Assembly: GCF_000182565.1 (NCBI RefSeq)
Contig: NW_015971539.1
Span: forward strand, 1,421,219-1,485,218
Direction of reading: 5' to 3'
From: Spizellomyces punctatus DAOM BR117
Taxonomy: Eukaryota > Chytridiomycota > Chytridiomycetes > Spizellomycetales > Spizellomycetaceae
Length of the DNA stretch: 64,000 nt
The position numbers were made by a program, and so were the translations under genes. Below, one piece after another: positions 1 through 11,046 of the stretch; the stretch's first letter is position 1; each line of letters starts with the position of its first letter. The notes under the pieces are model-generated. The model saw only the letters and a list, made by a program, of their open reading frames with translations. It was not told where the DNA came from and did no database searches.

Positions 1-189
1 AGAAATAACGACCGGATCTACATCTATAAAGCCATGCCAGCACCAAAGACAAATTCAACCATCCTGCGACGTCTCTTTTCCACTCGCTCAAATACAAATA
101 CACAACCACAAACAATCAAACCGATGCGTATTCTGATGACGGGAGGTGCAGTCGTGCTGGCTGCACAGATTGGTAGCGAAATCCACTAG
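1..189 (+). CDS. 3' end of an unknown gene (partial)
   Basis: The frame starting at base 1 is open to a TAG at 187-189 and gives 62 residues. The gene enters from the left edge, so the start is missing. The tail contains the stretch RILMTGGAVVLAAQIGSEIH, which has a short hydrophobic core (GGAVVLAAQIG) and could be one membrane-associated segment near the C-terminus. A basic, Ser/Thr/Gln-rich stretch lies before it. I do not recognise the family. Coding status is inferred from the open frame at the edge and from the AT-rich, stop-filled sequence that follows. It is convergent with the next gene, whose stop lies about 165 bp away. Confidence 0.45.
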   Translation, partial: RNNDRIYIYKAMPAPKTNSTILRRLFSTRSNTNTQPQTIKPMRILMTGGAVVLAAQIGSEIH

Positions 190-353
190 AATGTACATTG
201 TATATATATACACACCCGCACACCACATAATTTATTTTTTTGTACGTTGGGGGAGGGAGTTGGGGATACCCAAAGTAATAATACATAACGAGTCTAAAGA
301 GTTATGATGAACAACATCTATGAAAGCAACAGTATATGATACTTTTTGGAAAT

Positions 354-2201
354 TTATCCATCGCCATCAAAGGCCTGTCGACCTCGCGCTCTACTCTGTA
401 CTTGGTCCACTTTGGCGACATATGTAATATACTCGTTCATGTCATATCCTTCACGCACAAACCATCGGACATCATCCACACATTCGGGATACGTTCGTTC
501 AAACAAGTCTTTCAGCATGAAACCGCACTTTTCTGAAAAGCGTTGCATAGGAAGATTGATGCGGCGCGTCAAGAGCCAGACGTAGCGGATGGGTGTAAAC
601 GATTCGCTTTGAATGCGATTCAAGGTTCGTAAGATGAGTTCCTGAGCAATACCTTGGGATTGCACAGATTGCATGACGCCAACTTCCGCCAAGTAGATAG
701 AGTTGGTTGGCAGTTGGTGTTCAGAAGCGCAGACGCCCACGTAGCATCGCTCTGTTGGATTGCATTGTGGTTGCTGTTGTGGTGATTGGCTGGCCTTGCC
801 TGCCCAGACATTGTACTTTTGTGGATCGGCGGCATACGTCCCAGTATCTGATGGTGGGCTGTTGAGCCCCGAGTCTTCGCTTGATGTATCTTGGCTGTCA
901 AACAGAACATGTCGCGTACTCTTTCCCTTCTTTCGTGGAGGATTAATGATCCACCCTGCCGCACAGTACCATATCGACGTGCTTGTCGGTGTAGCTGGGC
1001 GCAGAATATCGGCGAGGGCGTCTGACCAGGCAGCTCGCAAAAAGTTGTTTAAACCAACAAAGGTGGCGAATGCTGGAACTTCGTGCATAACTGATGGCAT
1101 ACATCCAAAAGGTTCAATTTTTGGTGTTCAAAGCCAATAAATGCCTATAAATCTCACCTTTGGGAGTGGCATACAAGGCTAGAAAAGCATCATGATAGAC
1201 TTCTGACAAAAGCTCAAGTTGATCCAGTGGCAAATCCGCTCCCGTATAGACTTGGTAGTGAAGTCTCGCATTCCCGACGCGAACATGGGATAACAGACAT
1301 GTTTTGCGATTTTTCGGGAAGAGTTCAATCGGTCGATATTTCCCCGTCCGATACTATGAATGCCTGTCATGAGGGTCATGCATTCATTCGCAAAAGAAGT
1401 CATTCAAGGCCCCACCTTTCCACCACCTCCACAACTTCCACAGAATCCATACTTTCCCTTACAGTTGAGACAGACTGCCTCTACCGTAATCTCCAACTCC
1501 ACTTCATCATCTGCCAGCGTCCGCACACGTCCACACCCCAACATTTCCTTGCAAATCTCACAATCAACCATTTGGCTCCGTCCGCGCTTTCTACCAATGC
1601 TTGGATATAAAGATCGGTTCATCGTAGGTCCGCCATGACTCGCATTTGCACCGGCGCACTGAGCACACAGAATCTCAATCACAAGCCCTGAATCTAGTAA
1701 TGTTGTGTCTCCTCGGATATTGAAGAGCGCCAACGTGTTCCCGCACTCCAGACATATCCCAGGTTGTTCGACCGTTTTCTTTCGTCTGGCTTCTCTTTTG
1801 CGAGGTGGACATGGTACAGGCGGTGGCGTCAATTGCTTTTGCTTTGATTCTTGTCGTTGTGATGGGACAGAGGGAGTGAGTGGCGTGGGTGGAGTAAAGG
1901 GCGGGACAAGTTGGAGTGTCTGAGGGAAGGAAAAGGTCTGGGGCGGTACAGTTTGGAGTGCTGCGGCTGTCCAGTCAGGAAATGTGGCTTCCCAGAATGG
2001 ATCTGGAACACTGGAAACGTCTAGTGTATGTGTGTAGAGTTGTGTTGTCGGTAGTGTGTAGGGTGCAGTTTGATATTCTGCTTGAATGACAGCTGGGGAG
2101 TACGTCGGGTGCGCTTGAAGCTCAGCAGATGCATTTTCGGCTTCTTGCTGGACTTCCAATAAAAAGTTTGCAATAAAGTCTTGGTCGTCTAGGGGTTGCA
2201 T
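354..2201 (-). CDS. Cys-rich (probable zinc-binding) protein fused to a GNAT-like acetyltransferase domain
   Basis: Three exons close in phase (2201-1416, 1353-1158, 1090-354) and give 572 aa. The first ~160 residues are Pro/Gln/Thr-rich and look disordered. A basic patch (PRKREARRKK) follows, then CxxC pairs (CLECG, CAQC, CEIC, CLNCKGKYGFCGSCGGGG) that suggest zinc binding. The second exon holds an RTGKYRP...RKTC block and YHDAFLALYATP. The C-terminal ~150 residues resemble a GNAT fold: a beta-strand with YLAEVGVMQSVQSQGIAQELI, which matches the acetyl-CoA loop region in a degenerate Q/RxxGxA/G form, then SEKCGFMLKD. Substrate is unknown; chromatin acetylation is possible but unproven. An upstream ATG at 2324 would add 41 residues. 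I chose 2201 because the acidic MQPLDDQDF start leaves a fuller promoter with the divergent gene at 2414. The first donor (GTGGGG) is weak. Confidence 0.6.
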
Positions 2202-2413
2202 GATGCGCTTGATCGCTCTCGCCCTGGACGGGGAGGAAGAAAGAATTGGGCATGCCAAAAAAGCTGAGTTTTCCAAGCAGCAGAACACTTCGGGCGGACC
2301 TGACTTGTGCTGCGCCATAGTCATTTTACTTGTTTTGGATTAAGCACAATGACTGTGCCATCCGTAGAGTTGTTCCACCCAACAGACGCTTCCATTTCGA
2401 ACGGCCAAAAGCC

Positions 2414-3355
2414 ATGCTCATCAAAACGTCCCATGTCGACCTTGCGACATCAACCACCCCCATCCGTGTATTTGTGACTGAGCCGAACCTTCCACAGTAT
2501 CCAAAGGCGAGATTCCCTGCCATTGTCTGTTGGAGCGAGATATACCAAGTAACGGGGCCAGTGTCACGCTTAGCGTCCCAAATCGCATCTCAAGGCTACA
2601 TTGTCGCTTGCCCAAGCGTCTACCATGAATTTGAAGGACCCGAGCCATTAGCTTATGATGAAAAGGGCACAGATAGAGGGAACGAACTCAAGGTTACCAA
2701 AACCTTGGCTGCGTACGATGAGGATTCGCGAGTAGTTGTCGATTGGCTACTTGGTTTAGAAAGATGTACTGGGAGGGTGGGGAGTACAGGAATGTGTTTG
2801 GGCGGGCATTTAGCCTTCAGGGTGAGCTGAATGCATGGGCATGGAGTGCCTCGCGTACGCATCCCGTCATGAACTGACTTGCAGCCGTCCAGACTGCATT
2901 TGATTCACGCGTATCGTCAGCTGTATGCTTCTTTCCTACGGACATTCATAGCCACTCGCTTGGCCAAGGCAAGCAAGACGACTCGTTACAACGTGTGAAA
3001 GCAGGAGATTTGGGCCACGCTGAACTGCTCATGATTTTTGGAAAACAAGTATGTTCTAACATGTAAAGAGTGCGCTATGGATCTCGAGTCTTACTTGCTT
3101 TGACAGGACACGCATGTCCCACGTGCCGGCCGAGACCTTATCCGAGGCACCCTCGAAGACGCAAACGTCACAGTGAGCTGGTGTGAATTCCAGGCGCAAC
3201 ACGCATTCATTCGGGATACGTCGTCCAAGGGTCGATATGATGCGGCATTGACCTCGGTGTGCTTTCAGCAGATGATGGAGTTGTTTTATAGGACTCTGGT
3301 GGTAGATTTGGGAATTAAAGTTGGTGGGAGTGCCAAGTTGGAGCATGTATGTTAA
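2414..3355 (+). CDS. dienelactone hydrolase family protein
   Basis: Exons 2414-2821, 2893-3048 and 3107-3355 close in frame and give 270 aa. The protein is an alpha/beta hydrolase of the carboxymethylenebutenolidase type. The nucleophile motif is GSTGMCLGGHLAF, with Cys in place of Ser as usual for this family. The acid follows in CFFPTDIHSHS, and the catalytic His in QHAFIRD, just before the conserved SKGRYDAAL. All three triad positions are present, so the enzyme should be active. It is probably cytosolic since no signal peptide is visible. The natural substrate in fungi of this kind is not known; related enzymes open cyclic esters or act on small lactones. The second acceptor (gtccag, ending at 2892) was chosen over gcag at 2884 because only it keeps the family frame. 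Divergent from the GNAT fusion gene. Confidence 0.85.
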
Positions 3356-3680
3356 ATTGGGAGTTTGGTGAAGGCTGATCGCTCATGGATCTTACGTTAG
3401 CTGCGTGGCGCGGGCATGACGTTGACCGAATTGGCCAATCGCTTGTCTGTCAATTTTTTTGGTTTGAATGAGTCACGTGTTTTCCGATCTTGCAAGTTGC
3501 TTGAAGCTTTTGTGTTTTTCGTTCAAGGTCCGTTTGGCGTGGGGGCATTGGTCTCAGCGACGACGACAACGACGACGATATTGGGCAAGGAGGGGTGTAT
3601 ATTTTCTCATTGAAGGGTCTGTGACTACCCGCTCTATCACGCCAGTTCCCTCAGCCAACATCCCAACTTTTTCGTTGATA
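3356..3680. other. intergenic spacer, RPA2 promoter side
   Basis: 325 bp between the hydrolase stop and the RPA2 start. It has short open frames but nothing with a recognisable protein signature. It includes a CGACGACGACAACGACGACG-like repeat just before the RPA2 leader. It should hold the RPA2 promoter; no specific site was identified. Confidence 0.5.
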
Positions 3681-6600
3681 ATGGCACCGTCTGCAACGAA
3701 AGCTCCCAAACGGGATACCAGTACATTCCGTACCTTGGACCGGCAAAAAGAGTCTATCTTGCCCTCTAAAACCCGACCACACTACCCACGCCTTGCCAAG
3801 CTATCTGCCCCACACGTCGAATCCTTTAATAGCTTGTTTGCATATGGGGGAGTTGGTGCGGGGCTATTGGAGACTGCTGTGGGCGATATTGGCAGAAGAG
3901 TGGTTTTTGATGGGAAGACAGGAGGCGGCCTTGGAGGGAGAAACAAGCTAGAACGTAAGTGCTTTGCATATTATAGGTTCCGATACTGTGTGCCCTGACT
4001 GATGATTGATTCAGTATGGTTGACGAATGTAAATGTTGGTAAACCTTCCATTGAAAACTCTCGTGGAGCTGTCTCCAACCAGCTCTTCCCTTCTGAATGT
4101 CGAGAACGTGGCATATCCTACAAAGCACTCATGCAAGTTCGCTTAAACTGGCGTGTGAACGGAGGGCCCATCCAGTTTGAGATGAAATCTCTTGGAAAAC
4201 TCCCCGTCATGGTTCGGTCCACCCGTTGTAATCTGGATGGAAAAGCCCCACGAGACCTGATCAAACACCATGAGGATCCCGACGAATTTGGAGGATACTT
4301 TATCTCAAACGGGATTGAGAGGTTGATTCGTTTGTTGATTGTCCCGAGACGTAACCATCCTACTGCCATTATTCGATCATCGTACACGAATCGTGGACCG
4401 ACATATTCTCAGTACGGTGTGGCTATGCGATGTGTGCGACCAGATCAGTCATCGCAGACTGTGACATTGCATTACTGTACAGATGGTGCTGTGACATTAC
4501 GATTCTCGTACAGAAAGAACGAGTATATGGTTCCTGTGTTACTGGTTTTGCGTGCTTTGGCGGAAGCGAGTGATAGAGAGTTGTTTGAGCGGCTGACAAT
4601 GGGACAGGCGAACAACACATTTTTGACGGATCGTGTGGAGCTTTTGCTAAGATCTTTCCGTCGCTATGCTGTTCATACTCGAAAACAGTGTCTGTCGTAC
4701 CTCGGCAGCAAATTCGCCGTGATGATGGACTCCCCCGAGGATATGTTTGAAGAGCAGGTCGGAGAGGAGTTTTTGAAACGGGTCGTGCTGGTCCACCTTG
4801 AAGATAGCCGAGAAAAGTTTGACATGCTGATCTTTATGATGCAAAAACTGTATGCTCTGGTAGCAGGAGAATGCGCACCCGATAATCCGGATTCACCTCA
4901 ACATCAGGAGATTCTTTTGCCTGGACACCTCTATCTTGGAATTATGAAAGAGAAGATGGGGGATTGGTTGAGTGCGATCAAGGCACAGATCCAGCAGGAT
5001 TTGAGAAGGATGCCTGCATCTGTAGACTTTTTTGACAAAAAGTATTTGAGCAAGGTGTTTCAAAAAACGGGAGGATCCGCCGACATCGGTCGGAAGATGG
5101 AATATTTCCTAGCGACTGGAAATCTGGTCAGCAATACAGGATTGGATTTGCAGCAAACATCTGGATACACCATCGTTGCTGAAAAGCTCAACTTTTACCG
5201 ATATATCTCACATTTCCGATCTGTCCATCGTGGTTCTTTCTTTGCGGAACTCAAGACAACTACTGTTCGAAAGCTTTTACCCGAGTCGTGGGGTTTCTTG
5301 TGTCCTGTCCATACGCCCGATGGATCTCCTTGTGGTCTTTTGAATCATTTGAGTCATACATGTCGAATTATTGTAGATAAGGTGGATGTTAACAAAATTC
5401 CGGGGCTGGTTGCTTCTCTTGGTGTTGGTCAGATGGGCGGAATGGGCGCGCGGACGATCCGCACAGAGGCGGAAGATGTCCCTGATGACGATAATGCTAT
5501 GGACCTCGATGAAGACGAAGGAGAGGAGGCGGAAGATGAGTTGGATTCGATGGACCCGGTGGTGGAAGTGGGACGGAGACAATACATGACCGTTTCCGTT
5601 CAGCTCGATGGAAAAGTCATTGGATGGTGTAGCGCGCGGTTAGCCGAACAAGTCGCCAGACGTCTCCGACAATGGAAGGTGACAGGGTCCAAACCGGTGC
5701 CCCTCGATTTGGAAATCGGCTACGTTCCTCCAAGTCGAGGCGGACAATACCCTGGCCTGTTCCTCTTCTCTACACCAGCGCGCATGATGCGACCTGTAAA
5801 ATACCTTGCCACAGGTGGCACTGATATGGTGGGACCTTTTGAACAAGTGTACATGGATATTGCATGTTTGAAAGAAGATGTTGTTCCCGGTATTACAACA
5901 CATATCGAATTTACGCCAACGAATGTGTTGAGTGTTGTTGCGAACTTGACGCCATTTTCCGATCATAATCAAAGTCCACGAAACATGTATCAGTGTCAGG
6001 TATGTTCGTAGCATTAGGGTATTTTTTCAGATTTTGTGTTAATTTGTATTTGATCAGATGGGTAAACAATCTATGGGAACACCCGCTCATAATCTACCGC
6101 ACCGAACCGACAACAAACTCTACCGTCTGCAAACGGGACAAACTCCTGTCGTACGACCCAAGCTACATGACGAGTATGGTCTGGATAACTACCCCAACGG
6201 AATGAACGCCGTTGTCGCGGTTATATCTTACACTGGTTATGACATGGAAGATGCTTCCATTCTAAACAAGTCCGCTCATGAGCGAGGATACGGATACGGA
6301 ACCGTTTACAAAAGCGAGTTTATCGACTTGTCTGAGAAGCGACGAAAAGGCGAGCCTATTTCCCATCATTTCGGGCTCTGGGCAACAGACTCTGTTGCAC
6401 GGTTGCCCCCAAAAATTATGAAGGGTGTAATGGAGTTTTTGGATTTGGATGGTCTACCCATCATTGGACGACGATTGACCCAAGGAGATCCGCTTTATGC
6501 CTATGTTGATGACGTTACTGGCAAAGTGACTGTCATGCCCTACAAGGGCATGGAAGATGCATACATAGATGAGGTCCGACTCATCGGGACGGATTCAGGT

Positions 6601-7509
6601 GACCAAGAACTCCAAAAGATTCACATCAAACTCCGTATCCCCCGTCCACCTATCATTGGGGACAAGTTTTCCTCCCGTCACGGACAAAAAGGTGTCATTT
6701 CACAAAAATGGCCGGCAGTCGACATGCCGTTCAGCGAAACAGGTATTATTCCAGACGTGATTATCAACCCGCACGCGTTCCCCTCTCGAATGACGATTGG
6801 AATGTTTGTCGAGTCGTTGGCGGGCAAGAGTGGAGCGTTGCATGGTCGGTCACAAGATGCGACACCTTGGACGTTTTTGGAGGGTGCTGGAGAGTGTGCC
6901 GCAGACTACTTTGGGGAGGAGTTGAAGGATGCTGGGTTTAATTATCATGGGAATGAGGCCATGTATAGCGGTATCACCGGTGGAGAGTTTAAAGCGGATA
7001 TTTACATAGGGGTAAGTTTCGTATTGGATGTTGATCAATTCTGCAAAGCTTTTTTCTCATCTATTTGATTTCCGAATCAGGTTGTCTACTACCAACGGCT
7101 CAGACACATGGTTTCTGACAAGTACCAAGTTCGAACAACCGGTCCCGTCCATAACGTCACACAGCAACCCATCAAGGGCCGTAAGCGAGCCGGAGGTATC
7201 CGTTTCGGAGAGATGGAACGCGACTCTCTCCTAGCCCATGGTGTATCCTTCCTCCTCCAAGATCGACTCATGAATTGCTCTGATTACAGTCAGAGTTGGG
7301 TTTGTGGTGGATGTGGTAGTTTGGTAGGCGTTGGGTTGATGGGCCAGGGTGCAAAGGATGTAGGCACGTCGGTCAGCAGTGGCAAGGCCGTTTGCACCAT
7401 TTGTGGGAATGGTGACAAGGTGGAAGTTGTTGCAGTTCCGTTTGTGTTTAGGTACTTGGTAAGCGAGTTGGTTGGGATGGGTGTAAAATTGAGGCTGACG
7501 GTAGAATAG
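3681..7509 (+). CDS. RPA2: DNA-directed RNA polymerase I second-largest subunit
   Basis: Four exons (3681-3954, 4015-5999, 6058-7011, 7081-7509) give 1213 aa, the usual length for Rpa135/RPA2. The protein is the beta-like half of the Pol I active centre and makes pre-rRNA in the nucleolus. Visible signatures are the lobe/fork regions, RKLLPESWGFLCPVHTPDG, YDMEDASILNKSA, and the hybrid-binding GDKFSSRHGQKGV. The switch-region block is KGRKRAGGIRFGEMERD, and the C-terminal zinc site is CGGCGS...CTICG. An acidic insertion of about 40 residues rich in D/E lies near residue 500, between the SLGVGQMGG segment and the QYMTVSV segment. Start ATG 3681 fits a short basic N-terminus. It is convergent with the BRAT1-like gene, only ~150 bp separating the stops, and an AATAAA lies at 7632-7637. 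Confidence 0.95.
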
Positions 7510-7662
7510 GTTGGGAGTTTGGGTGTATTATAGAATCTGATGGTGAATGAATTGACGATATTTACTTTTGCAAAGAAAAGACGGTGGAGTAGATGCAAGG
7601 AGACAAACTTTTGTTCTCACAAATGAAATGCAATAAATCTACGTAAATATAAAACATGCACA

Positions 7663-10601
7663 TCAACAATCGTAACATTCCAATACATTATTCCCCTCCC
7701 CAGTTTCCATTCCTTCCTGCAGAACGCTTTCATCCACATCCAATACTTCCTGATAAATATGCTCAGCGACACATGATTCTCCTAGCCTGTTCATATCCAC
7801 GTCCCGTTTGACTCGCTTTACAAACTCCTCAACTCTCCCACGACTTGCCCTGCCCCTCTTATGGCCCGTTTCTTCCATCTCATCCGTTGTACACTCCATC
7901 GCTACTACTTTGGACAGAAACCGGTACATTTCCTTCCGCACCACCCTCGATGCATCCTCGACACCTGCCAGACACAAGGTATCACCACCAATCTCAAAAA
8001 ACCATCGGTCGTCTTCCTCGGGACTTGCTTCAAATCCCGCATCCCAGATCGCTTCCAATAGCCGTACACCCAAGGCACGAACTTCAGCATCCATATCTTC
8101 CATAACTTGTCGTATGGTTTTTGCATCCAGTAACGAGTGTTCAATCTGAAATAAAATCTTATCGGCTTGCTTCTCTGTGATGAGGTACACGACTACATCA
8201 ACAGAAGCTCGTCGGACAAGAGATTCCGTGTCCTGGAGAGAATTTGTCAACAATTTTGTAAGGAGGGAATGAAGGAGGGAATGAGTCTCTAGGTATACAT
8301 GTCCACGAGGGTTCTCGCTGATGCGCCTTAGGGCTCCGAGGCATGTACACCGCACATAGACATCAACATCGTCCATCCCGTCAAAGATCAATTGTACCAG
8401 ATGATGCGTGAGAGCGAAATCGAGGCAAGGCTTTGAAACAGAATCATGGTCCCATTCAAAAAGTGATCCCATGAATTCTAGGGCGCTATCGCGTACGTCC
8501 CAGCGAGTGTCGGCGAGGAGTTTTGTAAGTGTTTGACTGATGCGCGTTGGGAGTGTGGACAGAACTCGTTTGCTTCGATCAGCGTCGTCAATGATCCATT
8601 TGGTTATATCCAAGCCAAGTTTGATATTTTGGGGTCTTACGGCAGGATTATTGAGACATGATAATAGGCATTCAACGACCTAGTGAAATTGAATGTCAGT
8701 CAAAAATAAACTTGAGTTGATCATCCAAGGCGGATCGTCTTGACCTACCACGCTCCATTCGCAGTCATTATCCCTTTTTAGAATAGTTTTCAAACTGCAG
8801 AGCACCGCTCGAGCAAGTGGGTTATGCTCTTGATAAGGAGTATACGAAAGGGCTTCGAGGGTTATCGCGCGTAGATTGCTCGGATGCTGCCAAATTAATG
8901 CCACATCAATGCCAGCATGCGCATAAAGTGTCACAGTTCTCTGCAACTGACCACAAGACGACTACTATTCAGAATATTTTCCAAGGCCCCAAAAAGGCTG
9001 CACAAAACGCTAAGCTTTCGAATGTTTTTCTGATGTGGGGATACCGAATTTATGGACGACTCTATCTAAATGGACCAGCAAAGTAAGCGTATGCTATCAT
9101 CAACAACTTCATTGATTAAGGTGTCCCATTCACCTGTTGAATTATAGATCTCCCAAAGTTTTCTTCTCCTTTTTCCCAGGGTAACTGCCGAACGTCGTTG
9201 AATTTATCTGCCCTTTCCTGCAACCGCCAGAAAGTCGTCATCAACACTTCCTCTATCCATTCACGTAGTTGAGAATCGTCAGCCCGATCAGCAAGGACAG
9301 CCAAAATCTCCAGTGCATCCAACAGTGTCGGAATATGGTGAAACTTGAGGTGCTCCTGGGATGTCAATGTGCCGCTCATGATCTGGCAGAAAAGCTCAAA
9401 GGCTTTTGTCGCGCTCGCTCCGATGCCAGCGCGTTCGATTGTACCGCAAAGCAACCGATACGGATCAGGAGCCCACACAAAAACCGTTTTTAAAGCATCC
9501 AACACTCTGTTCCTCATTATTCGATCATCATCAGTGAGTAGGCCGCAGCCAGTCTTGACAAGCTCCCCATCACTCAGTGCTGCATAAGCTTTTTCGCTTT
9601 TTGAACCGCATAACCAAAATACGACTTCGACAGCGGCCAGCTTTTCGCTTCCGCCCGCGGTCGGCTGCAACCAGGCTTGCAGTACACGGTACAAATGTCC
9701 AGTGATAATGAGATTTGCAAGCAGGTGATGGTACGGAGTTGGGCCTTTGGGGATTGGATCAGGGTGGTTGATGATGGTGACCAGTAGCTTGCAGGCTGCA
9801 GTAACTACCTATGAAAATCATCAGAATATGAAATGCTCCAACTACAGCAAGTGTTTGACGTACGTAGAGGCTGGGTGATGTCAGTGCACGGTAAAGTATG
9901 TTTGGGAATCTGCCAGTGTCAAGGAGCCTGGAGTTGTCGGTTGAATTCAAATGCCCTAATAAACCGCAGAAGCGTAGCAGAAACGCACACTCCTACCATT
10001 GCGCTGCTGCATCACTTGATAATGCCATTCTCACTGCCTCCAGGCATCCATATAATAGCTGAGGTGGGCATTCTGAATCCAAAGTATCGATCAAGAAATT
10101 CAGCGTCGGGAGATAGTTGGCGTAGATGTGGTTAAAGAGCGGTGGATCTGCGGCGATCAATAGTCCTGTATAAAAGTCTTACTACCTGGATGTGATAATA
10201 AGTAAGTCCATCACAACCTTACCTAGAAAGCGAAGGGAAAGCGATGGTACTCGGTAATCTGAATGCGAAAGACTATTCTATCCATCAAACAGTTAAACAC
10301 CCCGACAAACAAGCGTTCCACTATGCAATAGAAATGTACAAACCTGAACAGCATCCAATGCATCTACCTTCCAGACCATCCACTCGACGCAGTCTTTGTT
10401 TCTCACTTGGGACTGCAAGAATGAGAGGAGCTTCTCGTGGCGCGCTGGATCTGCGATACTCTGTTGACTTTTGCCGTTAGCTGACTTTGAAAGTTCACAA
10501 TCGTGATAAGTGTGGTTTTACCAGACCGGATTGAGTTTGGGCAGGGTTGTGAGGATTGCGCGGAGGCGATCCTCTTCTTGCGGTGTGTACAGATGAGCCA
10601 T
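7663..10601 (-). CDS. BRAT1: BRAT1-like HEAT-repeat protein
   Basis: Nine exons, all closing in phase: 10601-10522, 10458-10344, 10277-10223, 10165-9997, 9927-9864, 9808-9134, 9065-9009, 8940-8749 and 8679-7663. They give 807 aa, close to the ~820 aa of animal BRAT1. The protein is almost entirely alpha-helical. The best family-like block is DTRWDVRDSALEFMGSLF, followed by a run of paired helices (VYVRCTCLGALRRISEN; LVRRASVDVVVYL; MDAEVRALGVRLLEAIWD). The chain ends ECYDC, a Cys-rich extreme C-terminus. As I recall, BRAT1 chaperones the Integrator nuclease INTS11 by putting a conserved Cys-containing tail into its zinc site; that link is recalled knowledge, not something the sequence shows. 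The donor of the seventh exon (GTTTTG at 9008) is weak. Alternative: an unrelated HEAT protein. Confidence 0.6.
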
Positions 10602-11046
10602 GATGCGAATGTATCAAAATGCAGTGACGTTGATAGGGAGGTGGATGCCGCTGCGTTCACAACAACCACCCTGTCGCAGGAAACAAACACTATTCAGATG
10701 CCAAAAATGTATTCGGGATCTCTATTACAATTGCGCTTGGTTGCTTCAACGCAACCCTAGTCCCGTTGCATGACAGACTGGGTTGCCTCTGAAGGAATGA
10801 ACACGGCCGTAATGGGAGGAATGAAATGATGGAGTTCCGGGTTCCCAGATATTCAACTTGCAGAATTATCTTAGCAAGCTGCCCAGTATTGTCGTGTCAA
10901 GTGTTCATTACTGCTGTCCATTCACCAGCATTTCCATGTTAATTGAATGGAATGTTGCAAAAACCGTTGGGAAACGCGTCGATCGTTTCCACCTCCTCCG
11001 GACATCATCTTGTGTGAACCATTGAAGATCTGGAGATCTCTTCGTC
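10602..11046. promoter_or_regulatory. divergent promoter region between BRAT1-like and SKA3-like genes
   Basis: 445 bp between two divergent starts. Moderately AT-rich, with no long open frame and no clear TATA box or repeat. It presumably holds both promoters. Confidence 0.5.

Noticed and set aside
2201-2324. Upstream ATG at 2324 as the start of the GNAT fusion
   Set aside because: The extra 41 residues have no conserved feature and leave under 90 bp to the divergent gene; kept only as an alternative.
8941-9065. Frameshift between the exon IESSINSV... and RTVTLYAH... in the BRAT1-like gene
   Set aside because: An intron with a weak GTTTTG donor (9008) and a TTGCAG acceptor (8941) closes the frame, so a pseudogene call is not needed.
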